This document shows positions 11,955-22,174 of a stretch of DNA of 64,000 nucleotides, one piece after another. The notes under the pieces are model-generated. The model was not told the DNA's origin and made no database searches. It saw only the letters and a program-made list of their open reading frames with translations. A program made the position numbers and the translations under genes. Each line of letters opens with the position of its first letter. Position 1 is the first letter of the stretch. Origin of the DNA: Molanna angustata (Eukaryota > Arthropoda > Insecta > Trichoptera > Molannidae); NCBI GenBank assembly GCA_963576475.1, contig OY754973.1:8392052-8456051 (forward strand), read 5' to 3'.

Positions 11955-12422
11955 TTTAGCGGTATGTGCGTTGGGAGGATGTTTTATATTTAATAAGATT
12001 ATTAATAAGAAATCAGAAAAGGTTGCGAGTTTATTGCGTGTTCTAAATTCATCTCCCAAAACACATACAACTATTTTTAGATATTGCAATTATTTTACTC
12101 AGCTATTTATTTATAATTGAAATAATAGAATGATGATAGGTTTCATAATAAAAGAAAACTTACTCAGATTAATTATATTTTCAGATTAAAACAGTTAACA
12201 AATTTAATTAGATTGCTTCGCGATACTAGGGTCAGTCGGGATAAAATATTATAATTATTGAACACTGTGCTTGAACGCTGGGCCGACGAGCGAATGCGAT
12301 TCGCCTCATCGATCGATCGAAATACGATGCGCTGTCTCTCGGTCGTCTTCGGCAATCTTCGTGAGAAGCGAGATCGTCCGAGCGAGATGGCATCGATTAT
12401 GGGGAGGTACATCCTCGCCACA
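11955..12422 (-). repeat. 5' LTR of the non-autonomous LTR element
   Basis: This is the upstream LTR in transcription sense. It is followed directly (minus strand) by the primer-binding-like TTGGTGACCC at about 11954-11945. No promoter element could be placed with confidence. Confidence 0.85.
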
Positions 12423-12529
12423 AACTCAAGGCACCTACAGAGCATACAACCTGTCATCAGTTGGTTTACGTGATCACTTTATGTGCTTGCGCAACGTTCA
12501 CGTAAACCAGCCGATTTTTGTTAATATAT

Positions 12530-13330
12530 TTAATAAATATGAATAACAATTCAAATATGTCAAATACCAAAAACACATAAAAGTTCACAATAAAAATATA
12601 TGTAGACAGAGATAAGAATTAAAGAGAATAAATACAATTAGATATTTAAAAAAATATATAATATGCAAATTTGAGCATAAAATTGATTATGAAAAATAAA
12701 AGCATAGTTATAAAACACAAAATTATTCACAGTAAAAATAGAAAAGTTAAAAAAGCATATTATTAATGATATGAAAGTTATAACAAATAATAGCACAAGT
12801 TATAAATCTAAAATAACAATGGACAATAAAATTGAAACGTAATAAGGATCACATTATTAACTATAAGAAATAACAGTATATAGGACACCTAATAAATACA
12901 ATAAATAATTTTAAGTAAAAATCATAAACGTAAAACAGAGCATATTAATAATTTTGACAAATAAACACAAGTTATAAATTCATGTAATAATTATCAGAAA
13001 AAATAGAAATGTAAAATAATAGCACAAAAATTATAAATACAAGAAATAATTACAGTTAAAGAGCATATATTATTATGTAATTAATTATAAATGTAGAGGG
13101 AATCTGGAAGCAATAATGACAGATTTACTAATTAAAACCCTACACTGAAAGCTATTTCACACGATAAGATGAAATCAAAAGGATATATTGGTTTAATCAT
13201 TTTAATGTTAGGTAGTGGTGTAAATAAATTTTAAAATATTGTAGGCAATTTAACAAATATTAAAATGTAGATCATATTTTAATACAAATAGTTGAGGTAT
13301 TTTTAATATTGAAGGAGCAATCTTTGAGGA
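12530..13330. repeat. Degenerate AT-rich repeats inside the 5.25-kb element
   Basis: The word pattern ATAGCACAAGTTATAAAT / AATAATTA / AAACGTAAAA recurs irregularly between about 12700 and 13080, suggesting an old decayed tandem repeat of about 60-100 bp. There is no coding. Confidence 0.4.
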
Positions 13331-13746
13331 CGCCATTGAAGTATAAATGTAAAGTTTCTTACCCGTGAAAACTAATTCCGCTGTTGGGATACTAAATGTT
13401 TTGACATCCAAAAGAGCTGCAGTATTTAACCATCGTCTTTATTTCTTTTAATTTATAGAAAGAAAAACAAATAATATCAAAAACAGACTTAAAACAACAC
13501 GTCGAACTCAGGAAAACACACCAACTGACAGCCAAATTCTATATGAATTGACGCTTAGAAAGAGACGCGAGTCCCACTTGCAGCGGCTATATTCGCACAC
13601 CAGATCGGCACAAAATTATGTGTTTTGTTGTATGGACAATAGCACTCCAGTATACCTATATCTCATTGACAAGGTATCATGGATTACCTTATATACATCC
13701 ATGCAAGGTATAGCAGCGCCATCTTGAAAAATATATCATTTTGTTT

Positions 13747-13975
13747 GGATAGCCTTATAGTCTTCACACCATTTTTTTTAAATATAACCTACAAAAGTTT
13801 GGTAAAAATACCAATTTAGTCATTTATTTTAATATTTTATTTACTTTTTTTTAAATATATAATGCAACTGGCTCACGCCAGTCGCAATTATGACTACAAA
13901 CAAACCTTACCAACCTATTTTTACCAAACTTTTGTAAGTAGGTTTACAAAAATGGTGTGAAGACTAGGCTATCCC
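13747..13975. mobile_element. 229-bp MITE with long inverted repeats
   Basis: The left arm from GGATAGCC (13747) and the right arm ending GGCTATCC (13974) pair over about 60 bp (AGTCTTCACACCATTTTT, then CAAAAGTTTGGTAAAAAT). TTTTGTTT lies at 13739-13746 and 13976-13983 as an 8-bp duplication, with one extra C at the right boundary. Non-coding. Confidence 0.72.
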
Positions 13976-13983
13976 TTTTGTTT

Positions 13984-14540
13984 CATAAGCAAGCCAACCT
14001 AACCCGGTGTTCTTGCGCCAGGACCATGTCGAAAAAGAATAGGCAGAGGGAGCATTTCCCTGATATCCTATCCCCTTCAACCAACGATGACGTCCATCCT
14101 GGCATTAGTCGTGCCCATCATGGACATAAAGGAGAAAAAGGACAATAAACGTGCCCACCAAGAACAATAATATTTTTTGCGACAGCAATATTTTCATCAG
14201 TGATTTTATTTATCGACAATTATTGAAAAACGATGTGGTCTGCCAACCAAGTTGTTAAAAATCTCATGGAAATAATGAAAATCTATGATAATATAGTAGA
14301 TGTCATAGTTAGTAAATTTTGTATGAATCGAAGTTGATATTTCCATAGGTATTGTGATCGATATATTTCCATGCATTATGATATCAAAGAAACCCAATAA
14401 CCATTATTTTACTTCGGCCTAATGTATTTCTTCTATTAATTCTAGGAACGGATTATAGCGGCCCCCCAGGCCTTGTTCATGTGTTTTAGCATTGTCAATA
14501 TTATATTGAAAATAAATTTAAAATGTAAAATGCATTAAGC
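13984..14540. other. Intergenic; contains a fragment of a local MITE
   Basis: 14226-14255 (AACGATGTGGTCTGCCAACC) is a broken end of the MITE family found whole at about 16480-16660 and 17685-17860. Nothing else is recognised. Confidence 0.5.
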
Positions 14541-14544
14541 AGAT

Positions 14545-15425
14545 TCCTGGAATCTTGGCTTTCACCCGGCGGTACGGGTTGGTTCTTCAGTATAACCCCC
14601 CCCCCTACTCCATGTTCCACGGGCGCTGGGTCGCCCGGCTGTGTCCGATCAGTTGTCATTCGGTAGGAGTCAGTGGTAGTCGATCAGTTGTCATTCGGTA
14701 GTTGTCAGTGTGAGTGGTCGGCCAGTGGTGTATCGAGTTTAACGCGTGTCGAGCGGTCTATCTTATAAAGTTGTACAGTATAGTGCCACGTGCTAGGGCT
14801 CTCGGATGGCTCTAGTTTTTTTTTCTGTGTATACTAATATATTGATTGCATGGTAGAGACTAAGTGTGTTTCAGATCCATCTAATCAACGGGGGTGAATT
14901 TAAGATAGTTTAAGTTACTATTAAAAATAACTTTTAATAATAATAAAAATATTTTAAATAATCGCATAATAGTGAATAAGTGTGTTTCAGGTCCACATAA
15001 CCAACGAGGGGTGAATTTAAGATAGTTTTAAGTTATTTTTTTTAATTAATAAAAAGTGATATGCAGTGTACAAGTGTTTCCCCTACAGTCCCGTTACGTG
15101 AGCAGCAATTTGGTAAGATCTTTCCAGTTATGTACATATTATTTTACCAGGCCTGTATTTGTCTTTTCAGGCACATCGCAGCCGATTATGTTTTATTAGA
15201 TTTTTATTTTCAGGGACAGAGTTTAATGTTTATTTTTATTATTTTTTCAGCCTCTTTAGCTATCATTTTCGCGTCCCAACATGGGACCAATATATTTCTT
15301 CCCAGCCTCCTTATATCAATTTCGCGTCCCAACGTAGGACGAGTATTTTTCTCCGCCTTCTCTAGATATCAATTTGGCTCCCAACGTGGGACAAGTACTT
15401 GTTACCCTCCTCCCAAGAGGCTTCG
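14545..15425 (+). repeat. LTR-leader-like region with tandem PBS-like motifs
   Basis: 14862-14935 and 14978-15045 are diverged direct duplicates (GTGTGTTTCAG.TCCA and GGGTGAATTTAAGATAGTTT). Three tandem units of about 52-53 bp follow, with cores at about 15271-15287 (GCGTCCCAACATGGGAC), 15324-15340 and 15374-15392 (TTGGCTCCCAACGTGGGAC). The last resembles the tRNA-Lys primer-binding site TGGCGCCCAACGTGGGGC used by many LTR elements. The 180-aa frame at 15061-15603 covers the repeats and matches nothing I know; I do not call it a gene. This may be the remains of an LTR and leader. Confidence 0.45.
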
Positions 15426-15784
15426 AGGTAGAGCTCACTTTTTTTCAATGTCAAAAATGGAATTTGATATTCCACACATAGTCGCTGAACGAGATTGGAA
15501 AAAAAGTAAACAAAAATTGAAGCCGTGGTCTGACAATACACAAATGTCAAGTGTCAGCGCACAAACGTCAGACGGCACGGTCATGTCACAAGATAAAATT
15601 TGAAATAAAATAAATAATTAAAATTGGTAATAAATTAGGACGTCACAAATCAAAATTAAATAGAGTCAATATTGGACGTCACACGTTAAAATGGATTCAA
15701 TAAAATAAATAACTTAAAATCACACAGCCGAAATATTGTCACATAAAATAAAAGAATGTCACAAGTATTGTTTTGGGGCACACA

Positions 15785-16205
15785 TAATTTTCTCTTCTCG
15801 GCCATGGGCGTGCTGATGCACCACCAATGCCGGAATGGATCGTCGTCGATGGGCGAAGGGGCAAGGCTATCGGCGACAGCAACCTCGGGTCCCAGACGCC
15901 GGCAGATGCCGGTTGGGTGACTGGCGGGAGCGACAGCGGCGGCGCGAGTCTCAAGGAGACGCAGGCCGTCGCTCCAGGGTCCAGCGCGACCCAACAGCGT
16001 TTGGAACACTTTCCAAACTCAGCACCCGCTTCGGTCCAGGAAAGCGGCTCTCTCGCCGAATGGTGGTGCGTCGATCCATCTCGGCACTCCAGGTGTCACA
16101 TCCATGGCTGCCGGTGTGGAGCGAGCCTAACCGACACCCTCTGGTGCGGTTTGCAGCTGCTCTGGCCACAGTGAGCGCGGTCCGTGCAGACACGACGCGT
16201 GTCTA
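15785..16205. other. GC-rich block of unknown origin
   Basis: About 420 bp is markedly GC-rich and lacks stops in several frames on both strands (for example plus 15835-16206 and minus 15951-16193), while its surroundings are strongly AT-rich. The translations are Arg/Ser/Ala-rich with no motif, which is what GC-rich DNA gives by chance. It may be an inserted fragment of a foreign or retroelement sequence. Confidence 0.4.
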
Positions 16206-16361
16206 ATTTCGACTGTCAAAACTTTTCACCTGTCACTCGTAATGTCACATATTTTAGGTTGTGTTATTGTCATATTTTTTTCTCATTTTATTTTTCGTAA
16301 ATATTAGTTTGTGGTCTGATTTGGCGTCGAATTCAAAATAAAAAATAACGCGAACAGGAGA

Positions 16362-16452
16362 GGTCGCGTCATACTCTTCTCCGCATTCTCTAGATATCAA
16401 TTTGGCTCCCAACGTGGGACAAGTACTCTTCTCCGCCTCTCTCTAGATATCA
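16362..16452 (+). repeat. Second block of PBS-like repeat
   Basis: TCTAGATATCAATTTGGCTC followed by CCAACGTGGGAC repeats the 15360-15395 unit about 1 kb away, together with CTTCTCCGC and a further partial unit ending near 16452. The region 15425-16362 therefore lies between two blocks of the same repeat. Confidence 0.55.
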
Positions 16453-16479
16453 AAGTAAGGCATTTTTCCGGGGGATTTT

Positions 16480-16660
16480 TAACGTTTTGGTGGGCATACC
16501 ACATCGTTTTTCTATAGAGAATAACGACTAATGTCAATTGTTTTTGGATTTATTTGTCGAAAATAACACTTTGTTCATTAAGATTTAGAGAACAGTTATC
16601 TAGGATGTGTTAAAATGTAAGGAAAACTATTGCCAACCAAAACGTAAAACGCGCGATTTT
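16480..16660 (+). mobile_element. MITE copy A, ACGTTTTGGTTGGCA-type ends
   Basis: The copy begins near ACGTTTTGGTGGGCATACC and ends near GGCAACCAAAACGTAAAACG (its own imperfect TIRs). The inner sequence TTAGTCGTTATTCTCTATAG and AGATTTAGAGAACAGT (or complements) is shared with copy B at 17685-17860 in reverse orientation. Non-coding. Confidence 0.6.
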
Positions 16661-17029
16661 CCATGACTCACTTTTTGTACTATATCTAGTATAATAATAA
16701 AAATCCATGATTTCTGTCAATGCACAGATAATATAGAAGTAAACTATCAATTATCAATTCAATTGTCAATTAGTGGTGCAAAGTTCGATATTTTTTTAAG
16801 ATCCTGTCTTTTCAAATCGATTCATGAAATTTATGCGGATCATCAATTCGCTCTTCGATTCAATATGATTCAAATATGGCTATCCTTATCTATCGTACAT
16901 AACATGTACGTAATATGACAGAGAAAACAAAACCGATTCAAAATATGATATGCAAATGTAGGCGTTAAAATGTTTGCATTTCAATGTACTTAGTGGTCAA
17001 TATTGCTTAAATATTTTATGAACCATAAT

Positions 17030-17370
17030 GAATTAGTCGTGAATCGAAGATTGCCATCAGTCTTTATCTCAAAAGAATTATGAGATAACAGATCGCCTTC
17101 AAAATAGTATATACAATTATAGATGTTACGTATTTGTTTTGCGGTGCGGTGTAAGTGTGTTGCGGTCAAAATTGCTAAACATATTCAAGAACCGCAATGA
17201 ATTACATAGATTTCATAAACCATAATGAATTAGTTGTGAATCGAAGATTGCCATGAGTCGGTCTGTGTATCGCATTCTAACTATATACTTTACGTGGATT
17301 AGAGCAAGAGAACACATGATCCGGAATCGATGAGTCGGTCTGTGTATCGCATTCTAACGATATATTTTAT
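17030..17370. repeat. Local direct duplications
   Basis: CATAATGAATTAGT.GTGAATC and GAAGATTGCCAT.AGTC occur at about 17030-17065 and 17220-17256. GAGTCGGTCTGTGTATCGCA then occurs at about 17255 and 17332. These are patchy duplications of about 80-190 bp with no coding. Confidence 0.5.
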
Positions 17371-17684
17371 ATGAGATAGAAAGTGTGAGAGTGATGTCTA
17401 GTTCATGAACGGAACGTTGTGGCAACGTGAACCGTGAGTCACCGATTCAATTTAATGATCCGGTCAAATAATACGGATCACTCATTTAGTCATTTTTCCC
17501 CGTCGCTATTAGTGATGGGAATAATCGATTGAATTTGATAATCGAATGAACGATAATCGATTATTATAATAATCGAATGAGTATGCAGCAGCGGGGGTAG
17601 ATTAAAAAATAACGTATGACATAAAATATGATGAGTGATTGAAATTTATTATTTTTTACATTTACGTGAATATGGAATATTGCG

Positions 17685-17860
17685 CGTTTGACGTTTTGGT
17701 TGGCAACATATTTCAGTTTTCTTTACATTGAACACATCCTAGACTGCTCTCTAAATCTTAACAAAGTGTTTTTTTTTTCGACAAATGAATCTGAAAACAT
17801 TTCACATTAGTCATTATGGTCTATAGAAAACGATGTGGTCTGCCAACCAAAACGTCGAAA
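17685..17860 (-). mobile_element. MITE copy B inside the hAT-type MITE
   Basis: This is the reverse-orientation relative of 16480-16660: ACGTTTTGGTTGGCAACAT at the left and TGGTCTGCCAACCAAAACGT at the right. It lies wholly inside the hAT-type element, so it inserted later or was captured. Confidence 0.6.
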
Positions 17861-18019
17861 ATCCCCCGCAAAAATGCGTCTCTTCGATTCATACAAAAAT
17901 TGCTAACTACGACATCTAGTATATTATAATAAAAAATCTATGATTCAACATTACTGGTAGGTAGGTACCTGCTTATTACCGAATACTAATGAAAAATCAA
18001 GTTGCTAAATTCATGTCAT

Positions 18020-18260
18020 TCATACATTCGATTGAATCAATCGATTATCATTCGAATGAAAATATTCGGTTAGTCTGTTGCTAACTTCATGTAATTCATT
18101 CAATCGATTATCATTCGAATGAAAATAATCGGTTAGTATTTTGCTAACTTCATGCAATTCATTCAATCGATTATGCAATCGATTATCATTCGAATGAAAA
18201 TAATCGGTTAGTCTGTTGCTAACTTCATGTAATTCATTCAATCGATTATGCAATCGATTA
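18020..18260. repeat. AATCGATT-rich tandem repeat
   Basis: Three to four units of about 65-75 bp contain AATCGATTATCATTCGAATG, AATAATCGGTTAGT and TTGCTAACTTCATG. The repeat lies in the right part of the hAT-type MITE and reuses its terminal words (AATCGA). The open frame across it is a by-product. Confidence 0.65.
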
Positions 18261-18389
18261 TCATTCGATTGTTATAATCGATTATAACAATCGAATGAAT
18301 TTGAAATAATCGATTGTTTCGAATGATTTTGATATTCGATTGAATCGATTATTTTCATTCGATTATTCTCATCGCTAGTCGCTATTGTC

Positions 18390-19935
18390 AATGTCAAGTG
18401 CACGCGGACGAACTTCCCGGTCTTTATACGAAAGCTTAATTTCAATTTGATTAATTCAATTATTAATTTTCCGTACTAAAAAATCATCCAACGATATTGA
18501 TAAAGGTAATTGAAAAATCTTTGTTTCATAATATTACATTCTGGGTAATGCTCATGGTGTTACGTATTATTAATCAATTAATAGATAATGATTTTGTCTA
18601 ATACGTATTATTCAATTTGATAAAAAAAAGTAACTCACAACTCGTCACATCCTTCTTACTTGTTATTTATAACCAATTTTCGTATTTTTTCATTTATACT
18701 TGTGACGTAAATATATATATGTACATATTTATTCACTTTATAAAAAATAATTTACTTGAGTATAAAATAATACACTGCCTCTATAATTTCGATCAGACCT
18801 TGCCGTTTTCAACAAGATATTCACATCTATCTCATGGGAAAAATATTCACTTCTCAGAGCAGTGAAATGCTTAATATTTGAAGGGATTAATTTGTTTGTC
18901 AAAACTAAATTTTAAATAGTGTAGCAGTGAAAACATATCTAAATAAAATATTTAAGAATATATTAAATTATGTGAGTCAATAGAATATATGCATTTCTTC
19001 GTACAGTTTTTGATATATGTATTTCCTTATGTCATATGAAAAGTTTAATATACCTATCACATAAATTAATGTGGACTGTAGTATGACTTTGAAGGATCTA
19101 AAACTCACCCATATTGTCCTATGTTTCCTCTTATCTGTTGAAAAGCATATACATACACAATCACAAACACAAATTTTAATGATTGAAAGATATAATTGAG
19201 TGACTGCTCATTGATTTTTTGTCTCTGAAATTTTATATGTAGTGTTATATTGTAATCGAGCATTGTATGGTCACTGATCACAGGTGAGTCCAGGTAAGGG
19301 GAAGGAAGTGAGAGGAGGGGGTAAATCAAAATGGCAAGTGACAATTTACCATAGAAAAAAACCTAAAAAAAACAATACAATTAAGATATGACAATATTTT
19401 TTATTTTTTACATTTAACAAATTATTTTGTTATATTTTAATATGCCTTACCCGGAAAACACACATAATTGAGCTGTAAAAATTAATAATAATACACTTAG
19501 TATAATAATGTCTTAGGTGCATTTTTTCACATTTGTTTTATTTATTTTAAACATTTTGTACACATGTGCACAATAGTGGGCTTATTTACATATGGCAATA
19601 TCTTCCAATCAACCATATTCATTTGGTGCTCGAGGTAAATTGTGTTTATGACACGGTATGTCCTTGTAACTAGTACATATACATTCCCTTGACCAAGCAT
19701 AAATGCTTGTTGTTAACGCTTCGATAGTTTTCCGTGGAAAAATTGCCCTGCCCCGGACATCGATGAACTGAATATGGAATGGAGTGGGGTGGGAGGGGAA
19801 TTAGGAACACAACTCATCCGAGTGTGGCGCCAACACTTGTACTTAAGAGATTGCAACCCAGCAGCCTTTACGATCCAGCTAGATTTTTGCTGGATTAATA
19901 ACATCAATAAAACTTTTTACATATTTTGGAAGTAA
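18390..19935. other. Intergenic, no gene recognised
   Basis: AT-rich sequence without a supportable frame. 19550-19720 contains diverged pieces of the dispersed SINE tail (TTATTTACATATGGCAATAT...TTCCAATCAACC) and of another repeat (ATGTCCTTG..AACTAGTACATATACAT) also seen near 5635 and 20310. Confidence 0.4.
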
Positions 19936-19939
19936 CAAT

Positions 19940-20165
19940 AGTTATTTTTACTGACAAACTTTTTAACATCTCAATAGAGACGAAGTTGGGATATTGTAGA
20001 AGAACCAGTAACTCAAGGCACCTACAGGGCTTACGACCTGTCATCGGCTGGTTTACGTGATCACTTTATGCGCTTGCGCAAGTTCCTGGTTCTTCTACAA
20101 TATACAAACTTTGTCTCTATTGAGATGTTAAAAATTTTATCAGTAAATATATCATTTGACTCCCG
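19940..20165 (+). repeat. Repeat X copy 2, with palindromic arms
   Basis: A central CAAGGCACCTACAGGG...CTTTATGCGCTTGCGCAA lies between inverted arms of about 65 bp: left ACTTTTTAACATCTCAATAG...AGAAGAACCAG, right CTGGTTCTTCTACAATA...CTATTGAGATGTT. This copy shows the family as a foldback element. Other copies have only one arm. Confidence 0.7.
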
Positions 20166-20369
20166 ACAGGGAAAAAAATCCAATGTTTGTGTATTGCAAT
20201 TAAATAAAAATATTTGATTTCATGTAACAAAAGTTTTGACACCAATTCAATGCAATGTTTGGCAGTGCAGGATCTGTGAATTGTTTTTGTTTTTAAAAAA
20301 TAATGAATATGTCCTTGTTAAACAAGTACATATACATCTTCCTACATTCCCTAAATAAGCAAATAAATG

Positions 20370-20435
20370 CTTGTGCTTAGGTGAACGAAATCGGTCGAGG
20401 CAAGATTCGAACTCGCGAATTCCGATTAAGCCAAG
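20370..20435 (-). repeat. tRNA-like SINE fragment (possible)
   Basis: GATTCGAACTCG at about 20404-20415 is the reverse complement of a B box (CGAGTTCGAATC). The flanking sequence resembles a tRNA-derived head read on the minus strand, but no clear A box was found. Confidence 0.3.
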
Positions 20436-20477
20436 ATTAAAATTAATCTCTTTATGGTGCATGTTAAGATTTATATA

Positions 20478-22174
20478 AGGTGAGTTGGGGGAAGACCGGA
20501 TGGTTTTTTAGCAAAGTGCGTGAAGTTTGTTGTATATTTTTCACACAAAATCTATCAGAGTTAGTAAACAAAAAAAGTTATTTAAGCCAAGAAAACAAAT
20601 TTTTCTCCAATATAAAAATATTTAGAGCATCATAGCGGTTATACTTTCTTTAAAAAAACTTTTTAAAAAATAACTTTATTTTAATTCACTGTGGGGTAAG
20701 ATCGGACATTTGAGGGGCAAGATCGGAATATCTTCTAAAATCTTTAATAAACATTATAAAGTATTATAACTATTTTTATATAATTTCTTTGTTCTCCTAC
20801 TAACCAAATCGAATATTTTTTTAACCAATATTATTCTCAAACTGGCATAAATTCAAATAATAGTTTTCGATATTTCGATCATACCCCGCATTCGTGAATA
20901 TACGCCTCCAGTTCTCAAACTGTTATCATTCTTTCGATCTTTACCAAAATACATATATTACCATGAACTTTAATGAATTTGACTTTCAATTTATATTAGG
21001 TTTTGAAAATTAACTTAAATATGTAAAATTATGTTTTTTTTTATTCATTAACTTACATACAAAAAATACTGCTTATTGAAACAAAATTTAATATCACTTT
21101 AAAATATCTTCTGTTAACATACAAAAAAACTGCTAAGATGCTCAAAATATTTTATTTATTAAAAATATTAATAAATACAGTGTAACAATTTTATTAGAAA
21201 TCGTTATTGCGCTCGCAACTTTAAACGAAGATAGTTTTATATTAATAGCGTTTGATTGATTATTTTTTAAACGAATATTTTAGTCAGCTTGCGTGTAATT
21301 GCTCATTTCTACTCACCTGACTCTAATTACATAAATATTATAAATATGTGGGTTAGTCGATAAGTTTGAAAGAGTGTGGATAAATTTGATACCTGCATGT
21401 TTACTATGTTGTCTTTTATTTTATTTTTATTAATTAATTTCTAAACATCAAGTGTCATAGAATGTAAAAAATGAAAAATCTGTTTAAAAGTTTAGAATAT
21501 TATTATTTATAAATGATCATTGGTCATATTTTTTATGTTATTTTCATTTGATTCAACAATGATAAATTATACTTTTAATTTATCTATTAAATATGAATAT
21601 AATTATTTAATGTAAATTTTTATTCGTCTCAATAAATATTTTATTATTATTATTATACTTTATTACTAAGTAGGTACCTACCTAAATAAAAACATTTTTT
21701 TATGTTTTTTTTAAGTTTGGGAACGTTTGGATTTTACTATGGATAATCAAAATGGGGGAAGATCGAAGATAAAGTATTCCGAACTTCCCCCATGATTTTT
21801 TGATGGGTTAAGACCGGAATAAGGTTTAAAATGAAAACTTTTATATTTAGAGAAATAAAACATTGCAAATATGTTCGCAAATTCAAAAATAAAGTGCGCG
21901 ATAAAAAAATATCAATAAAAAATTGAATATTAGCCGAGTTATTCAATATGGGTTAAGACCGAATATCTCACAATTTGGCGCGAAAATACCTCTGCTGAGT
22001 AAATTGATCATATCACACGTCCACTTAGAGCGCTGAACTAGCTTCAACTGAATGATGGTATGTGAAGAAATGACGTATATAACCGAACCATCGACAACTT
22101 ATAATGTTGCAAGACTTCGGAGTAAATTCAAATTATCGATCTTACCCCATTTTAGATCTTCCCCCAACTCACCT
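20478..22174. mobile_element. 1.7-kb TIR element with TA duplication
   Basis: Ends AGGTGAGTTGGGGGAAGA and TCTTCCCCCAACTCACCT (one internal difference) are flanked by TA at 20476-20477 and 22175-22176, the Tc1/mariner-type pattern. Inside, the motif GGGGTAAGATCGGA / GGTTAAGACCGGAAT and its complement recur near 20695, 20715, 21755, 21805, 21950 and 22140. About 21220-21310 resembles the right end of the hAT-type MITE at 62667-63476, so the element is itself mosaic. No transposase. Confidence 0.7.

Larger units (their letters stand above)
8977..12422 (-). mobile_element. Complete non-autonomous LTR retrotransposon, 3446 bp
   Basis: Two 468-bp direct repeats (8977-9444 and 11955-12422) read as identical by eye. 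The exact 4-bp duplication AACT lies at 8973-8976 and 12423-12426. Read on the minus strand, the LTR begins TGTGGCGAGG and ends CCGCTAAA. Next to the 5' LTR is a primer-binding-like site TTGGTGACCCACGAC (about 11954-11940), and next to the 3' LTR is a purine-rich tract TGAGGGAGG (about 9456-9448). The TGG complements the CCA end of a tRNA. The TGACCC core resembles the tRNA-Trp site used by CsRn1-clade Ty3/gypsy elements, but does not match it exactly. The 2.5-kb interior has no gag or pol, so it must move with proteins from elsewhere. Identical LTRs imply a very recent insertion. Confidence 0.88.
8895..12515 (+). repeat. Repeat X copy 1, split by an LTR element
   Basis: 8895-8976 carries the left half (TTAACATCTCAATAGAGACG, then AGAAGAACCAGGAACT). 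12423-12515 carries the right half (CAAGGCACCTACAG...GCTTGCGCAACGTTCAC). Together they match intact copies at about 19940, 25000 and 34085. The break coincides exactly with the 4-bp duplication AACT of the LTR element, so the repeat was present before the insertion. Confidence 0.8.
8417..13668. mobile_element. 5.25-kb DNA transposon with 29-bp TIRs and 8-bp TSD
   Basis: The left end at 8417 and the right end at 13668 are perfect 29-bp inverted repeats (CAATGAGATATAGG...GTGCTA). Exact 8-bp duplications ACAAGGTA flank them at 8409-8416 and 13669-13676. An 8-bp duplication points to the hAT, P or Merlin type; the ends do not settle which. No transposase frame is present. Most of the length is one interspersed repeat copy and the LTR element nested inside it, leaving about 1.6 kb of original non-coding sequence. 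This is therefore a non-autonomous element. Confidence 0.85.
17510..18377. mobile_element. hAT-type MITE, 868 bp
   Basis: Terminal repeats TAGTGATGGGAATAATCG (left) and CGATTATTCTCATCGCTA (right) have two mismatches. Exact 8-bp duplications GTCGCTAT lie at 17502-17509 and 18378-18385 and fit the hAT preference nTnnnnAn. The interior holds an inserted reversed copy of the 16480 MITE and a tandem repeat near the right end. No transposase. Confidence 0.8.

Noticed and set aside
15061..15603. 180-aa plus-strand open frame
   Set aside because: It spans the tandem PBS-like repeats, has no known domain, and its translation changes with repeat composition. More likely leader or repeat DNA.
15835..16206. 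123-aa Arg-rich frame in the GC-rich block
   Set aside because: Several overlapping frames are open on both strands, as expected for GC-rich DNA. No motif.
16480..17860. A single 1.4-kb foldback transposon
   Set aside because: Each arm has its own inverted ends, and the right arm lies inside a hAT-type element with its own TSD, so these are two opposed MITE copies.
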